Below the pieces are notes generated by a model that was given only the letters and a program-made list of their open reading frames with translations, searched no databases and was not told where the DNA came from. A stretch of DNA of 64,000 nt from Gammaproteobacteria bacterium (lineage in GTDB: Bacteria; Pseudomonadota; Gammaproteobacteria; Pseudomonadales; Azotimanducaceae): assembly GCA_009841615.1 (NCBI GenBank), contig VXLL01000014.1, positions 62,001-126,000 on the forward strand, in the 5' to 3' direction. The number at the start of each line of letters is the position of its first letter. The first letter of the stretch is position 1. The position numbers and the translations under genes were made by a program. Shown here one piece after another: positions 17,001 through 27,200 of the stretch.

Positions 17001-19729
17001 ATAAAAAGATCTTGTTTTCCATCCCCCGAAAAGTCATCTACAAAGGCAACATTCTGACCCAAGCGACTGTATGAAAGCTCTTCAGATATTTGCCAAGAAT
17101 CATCAAGAGACGCGACATGAGAGAGATTGATACGACCGTCTTCTGTATTGTCTGCGGTATCTGCTGCAGATAGCATTGTTCTGGATAATGCAAACGCTGC
17201 GCCTTTGTTATTTTCTCCATACGTTGGATGGCCAATCAAAATGTTTTGGTCTCCACGACCACTTAAATCTACGCTTGCTCGGTAAGAGTAGCTGTTGCTA
17301 AAATTGTCCGACAGGATGATTCTTGTCGTTTTCGGTCCAACGGACTCGTACAAATTAATGATGCGATCGTTTGCTTCATCGGAAGCGTCAAGCTCTTCGA
17401 ACGTACCTCCAGGAATGAAGTATGCAACGGTAAGCATTTCGGTGTCTTCTAAAGTTCTGAGGTACGTTCCAACAAGCAAGTCATCTGCACCGTCAGCATC
17501 GATGTCCGCAACTGCTATGTTATTGCCAGTGGCTAGCTCATTTTCTGTATTTCCATCTAATCGCCATCCATAGTCTTCTATACCTGACATGTCTAATGAA
17601 ATTAGGCGATCGTCATCCGTATCCATATCGTCAAGATGTTTGAATGGAAGTACGTAAAGAGAACCAGAGTTTGCTCCACCATGGTCTTCATGTGGAGCGG
17701 ACACGATAATCTCAATACTACCATCACCATCTACATCGCCGATTGCAACAGAATCACCAGCTCTGCTCAATTCGCTAGAACCGACCAATTTCCAACACTG
17801 TGTTGATTCCAGAACACTGGACAAACTAGCTACCCGATCAGTCGAACCATCCATACTATCAAGATAATCAAGTTCCTTTATGTTCACGATATAAGCTCCC
17901 CCTCGATTGATCCCGTCATCAAACAGATCGGGTACGCCGATCAGTACGTGAGTATCGGCAGAGTCTGCTTTAGACGCACGAAAACTTACGACTGAGGTGA
18001 GCCGATCATCGTTAGACTCAACCAAAAATTTGTAGGAAAAGAAGTCCGACCTGTTTGCATTTTGTGAGTAGGCATCATCGGTGTCAGGAACACCGTCACC
18101 ATCGTCATCAGGATCCGCATTGTTGCCTACACCATCGTCATCCGTATCCGTCCATTCAGTCACGTCATCGGGAAACGCATCGCTGTTGTCTCCTACGCCA
18201 TCATTATCGGTGTCAAGCCATTCTTCAGGATCCAGTGGAAAGACATCCGAATTGTCGCCATATCCATCGTTGTCTGAGTCAACCCATTCGGTAGGATCTT
18301 CGGGAAACACATCGCCATTGTCCCCATATCCGTCTCCGTCTGTATCCGCCCACTCAGCCGAGTCCAATGGAAACACGTCCACATCATCTGCATATCCATC
18401 GCCATCGTCATCAGTATCGGTGTTATTTCCGATTCCGTCGTCATCTGTATCGACCCACTCGCCGCCGTCATCCGGAAATGTATCGACCGGATCGACGAAG
18501 CCGTCGTCGTCTGTGTCAGGAAAACTTGCTCTAAAACGAGCGTATTGAAAACGTACCGTATTCAAATGAGTCACCGCATCTGCTGCAGCCCGTTGGTCAT
18601 GTTCGACGCCGCACGGCAGATCTTCAGCCCCACAGTCTGCATCGGGATCAGAAAAAACATCTATCCGACTCACAGTGCCGTCTCTGGGATAGGACATCAA
18701 AGTTTTGAAACTTCCATCCTCGGCATGATGACCGCGCGACCACCTCCAAGCTCCCACTTCGTTTTGCCATTCAGAGTGCCCTAGTCCCAAAATGTGTCCC
18801 ATTTCATGCGCTAGGACCCAGCCGGTACAGACCCGACGCGCCCAGACTCTGGCATAAGCATAGGTCAGATCTACATCAGTCATCTCACCCCGTCTTCCCA
18901 CACCGAAAAGCCCACCAAAACCACAAGATGGGTGACTTTCAGGATTAGAAAAAAGTACTGTAAGATCGGAGCCATGTCGCTCACCCTCGACGACTAAATC
19001 ATGTTTATCGTCGAAATCATCTTTCTGGTCGTTCACTTCCACTTGTACCATTCCCACGATACGCCATTTAATGGGTACACCACTGTCTTCAAAGATGTCA
19101 TTCGCTAGCTCGAACACATGTTGTATACGAGTAGAAGGTTCCCAATCGTACTCTTTAGCAAAGCTCTCGCCGTAAAGTGCGACGACGTCAATTACGGAAT
19201 CTCCAGGTGTTGAGGACGCACTATCTGGGTCCGTACCTTCCAATGTTTCGTTGAGGTCTCCTACGCCGTCTTCGTCAGAATCGATTAGATAGTCAAGAAA
19301 GTCAATCGTAAACTCACTGGACGGACTTACCTTTTCTTTCATGAATATGGAGTCATGCCAAGTTCCGTTGCCGTCGACTAGTTCCAGTACAACATAAAAC
19401 TCACCTGCACGGGTGATGTTGGGTGCATTTGTCTCCTTAAAAGTACTCTCAATGAGAGCTCCCCCTGTTGGTAGCGTTTCTTCAATATCTATCGAAGCCA
19501 AAGTGCCGATAGAGCTCCCTTTCAAATATCGGTGTTGCTTTAAATTTACTCTCACTCTCATGTTTGTTAGATCAAATTTTCCGAAGTTTCGAAAACCGGC
19601 TGTTAATTCAAACGACTCGTCGCCGTCGAACTTGAGTGTGCATGGACATTCGAAATACGCCCGGTCCTCATTAGCATACAACGACCACGTGAACATGCAA
19701 AGCACCAATGCAATGAAAAATAAACGCAT
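14012..19729 (-). CDS. Giant secreted metzincin metalloprotease with thrombospondin type-3 and FG-GAP repeats
   Basis: A 1905-residue exported protein. A signal peptide (MRLFFIALVLCMFTWSLYA) is followed by a CARDB/NEW3-like beta domain to about residue 140, then a metzincin catalytic domain with HEMGHILGLGH (H308, E309, H312, H318, the zinc ligands and catalytic Glu) and a downstream Met-turn candidate LMSYPR. Residues about 410-556 and 1093-1356 are two blocks of Asp-rich calcium-binding thrombospondin type-3 repeats (many DxDxDG units, for example DTDDDGVGNN). Residues about 557-1085 and 1360-1890 are two sets of FG-GAP/integrin-alpha-like beta-propeller repeats (GDVDGDGS, GDFDSDGLADVVIGA, GDFDGDGQSDLIV). 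The likely role is a surface or secreted protease with adhesive, calcium-stabilised propellers. No sorting tail for type IX secretion or LPXTG is seen. The start is 4 bases after the stop of the upstream gene. Confidence 0.9.
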   Translation of the reverse strand: MRLFFIALVLCMFTWSLYANEDRAYFECPCTLKFDGDESFELTAGFRNFGKFDLTNMRVRVNLKQHRYLKGSSIGTLASIDIEETLPTGGALIESTFKETNAPNITRAGEFYVVLELVDGNGTWHDSIFMKEKVSPSSEFTIDFLDYLIDSDEDGVGDLNETLEGTDPDSASSTPGDSVIDVVALYGESFAKEYDWEPSTRIQHVFELANDIFEDSGVPIKWRIVGMVQVEVNDQKDDFDDKHDLVVEGERHGSDLTVLFSNPESHPSCGFGGLFGVGRRGEMTDVDLTYAYARVWARRVCTGWVLAHEMGHILGLGHSEWQNEVGAWRWSRGHHAEDGSFKTLMSYPRDGTVSRIDVFSDPDADCGAEDLPCGVEHDQRAAADAVTHLNTVRFQYARFRASFPDTDDDGFVDPVDTFPDDGGEWVDTDDDGIGNNTDTDDDGDGYADDVDVFPLDSAEWADTDGDGYGDNGDVFPEDPTEWVDSDNDGYGDNSDVFPLDPEEWLDTDNDGVGDNSDAFPDDVTEWTDTDDDGVGNNADPDDDGDGVPDTDDAYSQNANRSDFFSYKFLVESNDDRLTSVVSFRASKADSADTHVLIGVPDLFDDGINRGGAYIVNIKELDYLDSMDGSTDRVASLSSVLESTQCWKLVGSSELSRAGDSVAIGDVDGDGSIEIIVSAPHEDHGGANSGSLYVLPFKHLDDMDTDDDRLISLDMSGIEDYGWRLDGNTENELATGNNIAVADIDADGADDLLVGTYLRTLEDTEMLTVAYFIPGGTFEELDASDEANDRIINLYESVGPKTTRIILSDNFSNSYSYRASVDLSGRGDQNILIGHPTYGENNKGAAFALSRTMLSAADTADNTEDGRINLSHVASLDDSWQISEELSYSRLGQNVAFVDDFSGDGKQDLFMGEYLDLFFVASQDLNTLDTADGVTDGNILIRSRNFSTGNSLWLFIIRATGNIANNSQSVVISNAFLNSWTGTFQFELSNILSLARTTTRGGEYIFASRIRSQIRHLQSHRSLIMLGTGASFMSTTDDDERDELLVTAPGDRRDSKATSVLYLLSSQDLAELDSRASENGNLILIEDLWGDHDNDGLKNFADIDDDNDYVFDINDRFHLDDSESEDSDADGFGDNFDAFPRDSREYLDTDEDGVGNNADDDDDNDGIIDVDDTFPLDTDNDGVNNDQDSDDDGDGVLDSNDAFPYDSSEWMDTDDDGVGNNEDVDDDNDGVEDDLDAFPLDSTETTDSDGDGTGDNSDAFPDDPDEWLDTDGDGIGNNEDTDDDGDAVADEDDQFPLDASRSVDSDGDGVADDDDAFPNDPSEWSDFDEDGTGDNSDPDLDNDGVLNVDDEFPKDRTRVDLRSVTFLPWNLGADVGAQAGRAGNTDHDTKTDLLLSGQGVDERNFVYLVSSSVLVSLDANDGNRDGKISDHFIPTFSDSWKIMIPEGDEGILRMLRVGELTDDPVDSFFVSTSRYLAGDAYVIYPADIEKADENDDKNDGIVALIDIPGRGNSWRFESVWYGAEIGFSASYIEDVDGDERPDICISAPNPAWTNLPGSVFIASSSSLPVLDHPRESSRDGVISLEGVTENFSRLDEEHRVWVFTGESGQDWAGSSVASGDFDSDGLADVVIGAREHDHQIQDSGAVYLVGSKDWASGDRADNTEDRHVNLGSVSSLSNSWKFVGGSADQHLGQQVVVDDLNRDSILDLIVVQNGRVDVLSARNFSNLDSADGNQDGVVIVSDLKDGDDSWQIDCPSNWTGCNVATFDGPKGSDSRSIAISVKGSSRDSTITYLISRENFEVLDDLDDSQDRKLIHLFSSDLVHSYALQHPRVQSRVETDIAEAGDFDGDGQSDLIVTIKIPRHPSETYLISSAELEYLDQMDREVDGVINLLNVTVRQRSQTEVSE

Positions 19730-19733
19730 CTAC

Positions 19734-20459
19734 TTAGCGGTGTTCGTCTTGGTGTTCCGGTTTGTGGTGTAGCTGTTCTGGTACGATGTCGTAGTCGTCC
19801 ACCGAGTAGTCAACGTGCTGATCCATGTTCTCGATTGGCATTAGCCAAGCGTACTGGGTATTGCCAACCAATTCAAAACTTCCTTTGGACGTTGTAAAGT
19901 TTGCAAACACGTTCTTTTTCCCCACTGTGATTAACAAAGAAAACTCATGATTATTTTCCCGTATTTTTGCTTTGTAGGATCGGTTGGTTCCAAGAGAAGT
20001 TATTACTTGCTCAATCTGCACACTAAACATCTCACCGGTTTGTGGTAAATGAATCTGCACAGTGTCCTTTTGCTGCCAATCATGCATGTCAGAAGCTAGC
20101 CGTACCAACTCTGCACCGACTACGTCTTCCTTATATTTAGGTACCGATGAAGCAACCACATCTTCGATCTTCACTGCAGTCCAAGCAACTCGAGTCGTTG
20201 TGTCGTCTAGTAAAGATTGGGGATTAGAATTTGAAATCGACGCGCTGTCCTGGACAGCTTGAGATCCTGATTGGTCGGATGAGTCATTACGAGCAGTATC
20301 TGAACTGTCTCGATGGAAAAGAACGACGACTATTACTGCAATTATGAGTAAACAACTGAGTGGAATGATGATTCCGATATAAGATCTTCGCACTTGTGCC
20401 CGCTCCTCGATCTCATTCTCGTTCGCCCGCGGCAATAGAAATTTTACTTCTCCAGTCAA
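19734..20459 (-). CDS. Single-pass membrane protein paired with the metzincin
   Basis: A 241-residue protein: about 25 charged cytoplasmic residues, one strong membrane helix (YIGIIIPLSCLLIIAVIVVVLF, residues about 27-48), a Ser/Asp-rich linker and an approximately 140-residue periplasmic domain of mixed alpha/beta character ending in a His/Glu/Asp-rich tail (QLHHKPEHQDEHR). No named family is recognised. It is the first gene of a two-gene operon, ending 4 bases before the ATG of the giant metzincin, so the two are almost certainly co-transcribed. A role in folding, export or inhibition of the protease is plausible but is inference from position only. Confidence 0.8.
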   Translation of the reverse strand: MTGEVKFLLPRANENEIEERAQVRRSYIGIIIPLSCLLIIAVIVVVLFHRDSSDTARNDSSDQSGSQAVQDSASISNSNPQSLLDDTTTRVAWTAVKIEDVVASSVPKYKEDVVGAELVRLASDMHDWQQKDTVQIHLPQTGEMFSVQIEQVITSLGTNRSYKAKIRENNHEFSLLITVGKKNVFANFTTSKGSFELVGNTQYAWLMPIENMDQHVDYSVDDYDIVPEQLHHKPEHQDEHR

Positions 20460-21151
20460 AAACGTAGATTTTTTACTTTCGCTAGCTGGCTTACAAATCA
20501 GGTCACAGTAGATCTATTAATTACCTTCGTTCTTCAGGACGTGAGAAAAAACACATCCAGGAGATCAAACCATGAAAAACTTAGGGATCTATATACCAAA
20601 GTGCCGCTGGGTACAGCGACAATTTCGGAATTATTTCTCCACGACCTCAAATTTAATATTGACAGGCTGGAGCAACGCTTTCATTACATTTTCCATTTTC
20701 TCTTCCACCGTATCTCCAGCAACGTCAAATTTAACACTCTCCTATAAATCCGCTTTGGTCGGATGGTAAGAGGAAGGTTGGAGAACTTCTGTTTTCTTTT
20801 TCTGTCTGTTGATGTTACCTCAGTTTGATGGACAGCTAGATTAGAACGAGTTGGGTTATCTAGGTCAAGGAGAGACTACATTAACCCTCAGGATGGGTGT
20901 TCTTTTCCATCCGTAGTTGCTCATGAAGCATAATCGATGTCATCGAGTCCATTTCTATCACTGGACAAATTCACTAGGTTATTTCCGATACATATTCAAT
21001 CCAACGGGTCACATTCTGATTTGAAGACGCGGTTGCTGAATATGTACTATTATTCATTAAACACAATTTTTGCCTGTTCATATTGCCATGGTACTAATAG
21101 AAAACTTAGCTTCTACTATGCATAAAGCTTTCAGTTTGAGATGTAGTCGAA
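20460..21151. other. Non-coding stretch between divergent units
   Basis: About 690 bases. It must hold the promoter of the minus-strand metzincin operon, but no -10/-35 pair stands out. Short open frames here have no recognisable protein. Confidence 0.5.
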
Positions 21152-23500
21152 ATGAGCGAAAACACCAACAACCGTAAGCGTTGGATCCTCAACACTCCCT
21201 ATGACGAGCCATTGTTGCACTGAGTTCTAGACTCTCAGGGCCGTGCGACAGAATCGATAGAAGCAGGTCGTAGATTAAGCGCAGAATTGATACCGATACC
21301 GACCGAAACACATGCGAGAGAAGCAAACCCAAACATTGAACCATACAAATCAATTAACAAGATTCGCACTGCGGTCAAACAGTGGCGGTCCAATAATTAC
21401 GAGGGCACTACTTCAGTTTCACACGACTTACTCGAATATTTCACCTCTGATGACTTAGGACTACGCCCTTTTTGGTGCCAGCGCGAGTGTTTAGAAACAC
21501 TAATTTGGCTACTTGAAGCCGGTAGAAATTTACGAGACGAAGCGGATCGAAATTATTGGGAAGCGCTGTTCCAACATGTACGAAAAACAAGTCGTGAACA
21601 GAACGAAGGCATCACAAGATACGATTTCAAAATAGCTACTGGCACGGGCAAAACTAAAGTGATGGCTATGGTATTAGCGTGGCTAGGGCTAGTTAGAAAG
21701 ATTGAGAATGTCTTTGTGATTACCCCAAAACCCTGCGATCAAACACCAACTTTTAGATTTGAAAGAACAAACTCGAGAAATCGTTCCGCGCAAGTATCGA
21801 GAAGCGATTCGCGGTTGAAATTGTCTGTAATGAATTTTCAGAAGTTTGCACCAAAAGATATCTCAGGTTTTGCTGATGCCCCCGCGAAAATTCATCGTCA
21901 AGACGTAGGTGTTTCCGATGATGCATGGCAGGAAACTACCGAACAAATGATGAATCGGCTGCTAAAAGGACACGACAAGTCGAAAAAATTGCGTTGTAAT
22001 TAACGACGAAGCTCATCATTGTCGGTTCACGCCAAAGAAGGAAAAGGGAGAAGATCAACGCGAGCGGAGTCATCGTATGATGTGGGCGAGAGCTATCAAA
22101 CAGATTCCAGACTCTGATTTGTTGGGTATGGTGTTGGATTTCTCAGCAGCACCGATGTATCTCCAACAACAAAAGAATATGGACTCAACACTCTTTCCGT
22201 GGACGATCACCGATTTTCCGCTGTTGGAGTCCATCGAAGCCGGTTTGGTAAAAATACATCGCTTACCCAGTGTTGACCATAAAGAATCAAGTCACGATGT
22301 CGCGCACCGTATTTATGAAAACACAAAAATTAAGGAATTGAAATGTCCTTGCTTGCAAAATCCCGTGTGAGCTTTACTGCATGCACTAGCAGATGGTCAT
22401 GAAAACGAAGCTGAAAGGGTTTGGAGAAAGACTCGAGATGTAGAACCGGTATTTATCGTTGTCGCAAATACAGTTGCGAACGCCTTTGTACTCTATAAAT
22501 ACATTGCCGGTTATGAGGGTGAAAATGGCTGGAATCCGGGTCAAATTCCGCATTTCTCCAATATCCGTAATGACGGTTCTGGACCAGTGCATTCTCCTCC
22601 AACTGTTCTCGTCGCGTTAGATAGTGACGATCCCAAAGAATATTAGGGGAAAGAAGTCAGTCCATATTGGACGAACAGATCAAGGTTCATGCTCCAGAAT
22701 TACAAGACACTCGCGGTGCCCGTACAACCTTTCGGAAGATGCTGCGGGACATGTACATGAGCGTTGGTAAAACAGGAGCGTTAGCCGCGAACATTAAGTG
22801 TGTAGTTTCAGTGTCCATGTTAACCGAGGGTTGGGACTGTCACACCGTGTCTAGTGTTTTTGGATATCGCTAGTTCGGTTCTTCGTTGTTGTGTGAACAG
22901 GTAGTTGGTAGATCTTTGCGACGAACTGAACACACGCTCCAAGAAGACGGTAAATTGACCGAATGTGATGCGGATATTCTCGGTGTGCCGTTTGAATTCA
23001 TGAAGAGTCGCGACACACCACCACCATGAGATTTAATCCACATCTACTCAATCCCGGAACGATCAGAACACTCTCATCTTGAGTTTCCCTGTGTGGACAG
23101 GTATGAGCGTGAAATCATTCAAATTGGTGAGATTCGCCTTGACGCCGACAAAGTTGGTCCGTTTGGTCTTAACGACCTCGGTATCACAGACATCGAAATT
23201 GAAGGGGTGATTGGGAACAGTTGTTTTCTTGCGATGCAAGAGGACTCCAAAAATTCAGTAATGATGAGACTTGCTGCAATATGTACGAACAACTTTGAAA
23301 GCAAGACCACCTACTCTAATAATTTGTCTTCTAAACTTGAAAATACCCATAAACGCGAAATATTTCGACAGTTTTACAAGGTTGTAGTGGAATGGTGGAA
23401 TCATGAACACGTACGAATACCCCCGCTATTTACCGTAGCAAGACTGATATACTATTCTCCTACCACAAGAAACTTGGGAGTTAACTTAAGAAGTTCATGA
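21152..23500 (+). pseudogene. Type III-like restriction endonuclease / DEAD-box helicase (BPTD_3080-like), decayed
   Basis: The remains of one long gene can be read across three frames. ATG at 21152 begins MSENTNNRKRWILNTPYDEP, interrupted by TGA 21221-21223. It then continues with EANPNIEPYKSINKIR and helicase motif I as FKIATGTGKTKVMAM. A frameshift near 21985-21995 leads to motif II, VVINDEAHHC, and then LDFSAAPMYL (motif III region). TGA at 22368-22370 and TAG at 22644-22646 interrupt this second frame, and a second frameshift lies near 22650-22667. The third frame carries SVSMLTEGWDCHTV and, after TAG 22871-22873, motif VI as LCEQVVGRSLRR; TGA 23027-23029 interrupts it again. The order of motifs is that of the Res subunit/BPTD_3080 restriction family (family name from memory). 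No intact modification gene accompanies it. It cannot make a functional protein. Confidence 0.88.
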
Positions 23501-24036
23501 AATCTAGGTCGGAAGAAGAAGGTCGCGCGTGGTTAGCCATAAACTCTGCGAATGACAATATTGTCAAGCTATTCCTCAAATATCTACCACTGATTAATGC
23601 CCTTGCCGTCATCGCGGCGGCGATTATGGGTGTGAGTCTTGTGGTGCGTGATAGTCCGGTGGCTTTTTGGGATTGGCTCGCGTTCATAGTTCTCTGTGTC
23701 TCATGTGCTTTCCTTGCCTATACATCAATTCAGGTACGTCGTAAAGGTGTTGAGGCCTTTGTCAGCGATGAAGGGCAAGAACCGTTGGATCTCTTGTCGG
23801 ATAAGGAAAGGAGGGACTACCATATTCACGTTTGGTTAACAACAGGAATTGCAGCATTATTTGTGGTCGTCGTCTTGCTAGCTCTTTTCCTTCACTTCAA
23901 TGGTGAAATTCGGGTTGTTACCCCGGTTTGGGTGGTTTTAGCTGTTGGTCTCGTGCTTACGGTTTGCTCGTTCTATTGGCTTGTTCGGCGGACCCGCCGA
24001 TTGGTCAGAAAAATGACAACAAAACTTGCCGATTAA
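23497..24036 (+). CDS. Hypothetical four-helix membrane protein
   Basis: A 179-residue protein with four predicted membrane segments at about residues 30-51, 56-77, 112-135 and 140-163, and a polar cytoplasmic loop (about residues 78-110) containing a QEPLDLLSDKERRDYH stretch. Its ATG overlaps the last codon of the decayed restriction gene, so it may once have been translated downstream of it. No family recognised; arrangement resembles the other small four-helix protein at 3260-3748 but the sequences are not obviously related. Confidence 0.65.
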   Translation: MKSRSEEEGRAWLAINSANDNIVKLFLKYLPLINALAVIAAAIMGVSLVVRDSPVAFWDWLAFIVLCVSCAFLAYTSIQVRRKGVEAFVSDEGQEPLDLLSDKERRDYHIHVWLTTGIAALFVVVVLLALFLHFNGEIRVVTPVWVVLAVGLVLTVCSFYWLVRRTRRLVRKMTTKLAD

Positions 24037-24229
24037 CAAGAAGCTACTAGGGTTCAAGACTGCTAGTTCATGATCAAGACAGTTGCTGGGAGAGCCTTTA
24101 TTACCGACAGCGTCTTCAAATTCAAGGAGTCATAGGAAGCGAAGTAGTTAGGGAACTGGGGTAAACAGGTGTATTCGGCCAAAAAATACCAATTAGTGGT
24201 CTGACCCTTTAGTCGTGAGAGGCATCTAA

Positions 24230-27200
24230 ATGAATATGTTCTTTGTGTTCGCACTGACTGAAGTGAAGCAGTCGCTCAAACTGCAACGGACTAAGGCGGT
24301 TTTGTTCATAGCGTTCTTAGTCAGTGCTTCCTTTTACGTATTGGTTGAACTGCAATACATCCTGAGAGCGGCAGAGTCTGCAAGTGTGGGAATCATGGCT
24401 CCAACCTACATAGCAGCAACGCTTGGACCATATTTCATCGCACTCTATTGCATCGCAATGATTCTGCTTGCGTACGACCTGCGCGGGAGAGATATTCGGA
24501 ATAAGATCGACGAAGTATTAGATGTCGTTCCGGCCTCTAATATCGTTGTGCTGTTAGCGCGGTTATTGGGGTTGGTGATACTAATTGCAGTACCCATGGT
24601 TGTGTTCATTGCGTTAATCGTGTTGTACGGTTGGATTGCTGAAATGAACAATCTCGGTTACGGAAATCTCATCGAGTTGCACAGCGTAGCTTCGTTTTTG
24701 ATCTGGGATTTAGTACCGAATTTAGCGTTCTTCGGAGCGTTGACCATATTTCTATCAACGATCATACGATCGAGGATATTGGTCATCGCGCTCGCTATTG
24801 GGGGCGTAGTAACCGTGTTCTGGGTGTTTCTTCGATTGCCTCTCGATTATGCCGGTGTTTTAGTCCCTAGCACGGGTGTCTCACTCTTGCCATCGGAAAT
24901 CGCACCTAGCATTGTATCGGGTGAAATCTTGCTAAATCGATTCTTCATCGTGTTGCTAGCTGCGAGTTTTGTAGTCTTGGCAGGCAGTTATTTACCACGT
25001 CCTTTAGTACACCGGCGACAGTACACAATCGGCGGTATTAGTGCCCTCGCGCTTAGTTGTCTCCTAATAGGTGGAGTACTAGGATTCCAACATCTCAGTA
25101 GATTAGAAGTTCAAGATTGGGTTAGAACCCATAACGCCCAGGAACTCAGCACGTTTCCTGACATTACCGATATGAGAGGTTCTGTAAAAGTTGTCCCAAG
25201 TCGTAAGGTGGAGTTGGACATAACAATTGACTTGATCCCTCCAGAGGACAACGCGCGTGACTATGTCGTGTTGACATTAAATCCTGGATATCGCAATTTT
25301 CAGCTATGGGTTGATGGAGAAGAAATTACTCCCCCTAGTTTCGAGAAAGGAATCTTACAAGTCCCGTTACCTACAAACCACAACAGCTCGGTTGAAGTCA
25401 GAGTGAAAGCTCAAGGTCGCCCGGATGCGCGCTTTGCGTATTTAGATGCGGCGGTGAAATCGAAAGACATTGCAGGTGCGAAAGTCCGGAACTTGTTCGC
25501 ACTTGGGACCGAAAATTACATATTTCATCGAGATTTTGTAGTCTTAACGTCGGGAATTAAATGGTATCCCACTTCCGGTGCTGCTACAGGTGTGGACAAA
25601 TTGGAGGTAAGACCGCGCGACCTGTTTACAGTTGACCTCAAGGTATCAGTTCCGCGAGATTGGTTGGTGGCCGGGGGTGGTCATCGCGCATCCGTGAATT
25701 CAAACGATTCACGTCAATCCACCTATCAAATTGCTCCTGGGAATCCTGTACCAGAGGTTACCTTAGTGAGTAGTGATTTTGAGCGCGCCAGCATCGAAGT
25801 CGAAGACATTGAGTTTGAAGTGCTGTTTACGAAGCATCACCGTCGCACATTTCATGACCTGAGTGCAATCGAAAGGAACTTGAAGACACGTATCTTGAGC
25901 TGGCTCAATTGGCATAGACAGGCTAGAGTCGTGTATCCCTACGAGATGTTCTCTCTCGTGGAAGTCCCGGTTTCTTTACGGGTCTACGGTGGCGGGTGGA
26001 GGATGGACACTATTTTGGGACCGCCGGGCATGGTCATGATGCGAGAATCGTCGCTACCAAACACTCGAATATCAATTAACTCCGAACTTAACTTTGATAA
26101 TCAGTCCGATTACTTTGGTTTTTCACAAGAGGATGAATTACATAGGTTTTCCCCTGGATCAGCAATATCCAAATATTTCAACAGCAATGTGTTTGGAGAG
26201 CACCCCACTATCGGTTTTGCTCGGAACTTTGTCAAATACCAGACTTCAACCACAGAAACAGGTGCAACTGTACTCGATCATGTCGTGGAGGAATTGGTAC
26301 AACACTTGCTCTTTGATTTTAGCATCTGGGAATGGGATCGTATTCGTAGGGGCCCCGGTCGTTCGTTTGTGTTCGAATTGGCTTTAGCGCATGCAAAAAG
26401 AAGCGTGTTCGATCTATTCGATGTGGGTAAAAATGAGGCTCCGAGGAGCCGCGAAGAAAGAGCGTTGCTTCGATATAACACTCGCTCAATTGTTTGGAAT
26501 GATCTAGAGCAATATTCACTCGGTGAACTCACAACCGAGCAAGCACCTCTGAGGAGTCTTCGAGTCATTTCTGCTAAGTCGATGACTTTGAGCCAGATTA
26601 TCTTGGAAATTCTTGGAAGAGGTGCGACCGCGAGGCTTATTGGACAACTCTCGAAGACATTGAAGGGTGAGTCTTACAGCTACGATGATTTGATTCAGCA
26701 AGCAAACAACATCGATCTTGACATAGAAGCCGTTCTTGGTGATTGGCTCAACATGAAAGGTCTGCCCGGCTTTATCGTAGCCGAACCTAGCAGTAGAAGA
26801 CTTCCTGACACCGAGTCAGGACAGAAACGATTTGAAGCCTCCGTCGTCTTGCACAATGCAGAACCATTTGACGGATTCGTGGACGTGTCATATACCAACG
26901 CACATCCTCAAGGGCACGGTGCTCGTCGTTGGGATTCGAGACACTGGTACAAAGCATTTTTGGTTCGTGGTAATGAATCGGTGAAATTGTCCATTGCGAG
27001 CGCGTATCACTGGCCCGTCGATGTGATGTTTGTTGAACCATATTTGTCTTTAAATCGGGACGCTATACGCGTTGACATTCCACCTGTGATTGATTTGAAC
27101 AAGATTGCCGAAACGCAGCAACCTTATGTTGTCAAAACCGAATGGTCGCCTACGTTTAGTCGTGCGGTCATAGTTGACGACCTCGATGAAAATTTTGAGA

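Noticed and set aside
17900-18500. Repetitive DNA resembling a short tandem repeat or CRISPR-like array
   Set aside because: The periodicity comes from coding repeats (Asp-rich calcium-binding units); spacers are not unique and repeats are not identical.
15891-18548. Plus-strand Ser/Pro-rich open frames over the thrombospondin-repeat blocks
   Set aside because: They are complementary-strand readings of the repetitive Asp codons of the metzincin gene, which explains their Ser-rich composition.
26260-26320. Possible zinc site in permease copy A (DHVVEELVQH)
   Set aside because: It is not HExxH, and copies B and C have neither the His nor the Glu in a usable arrangement at this place.
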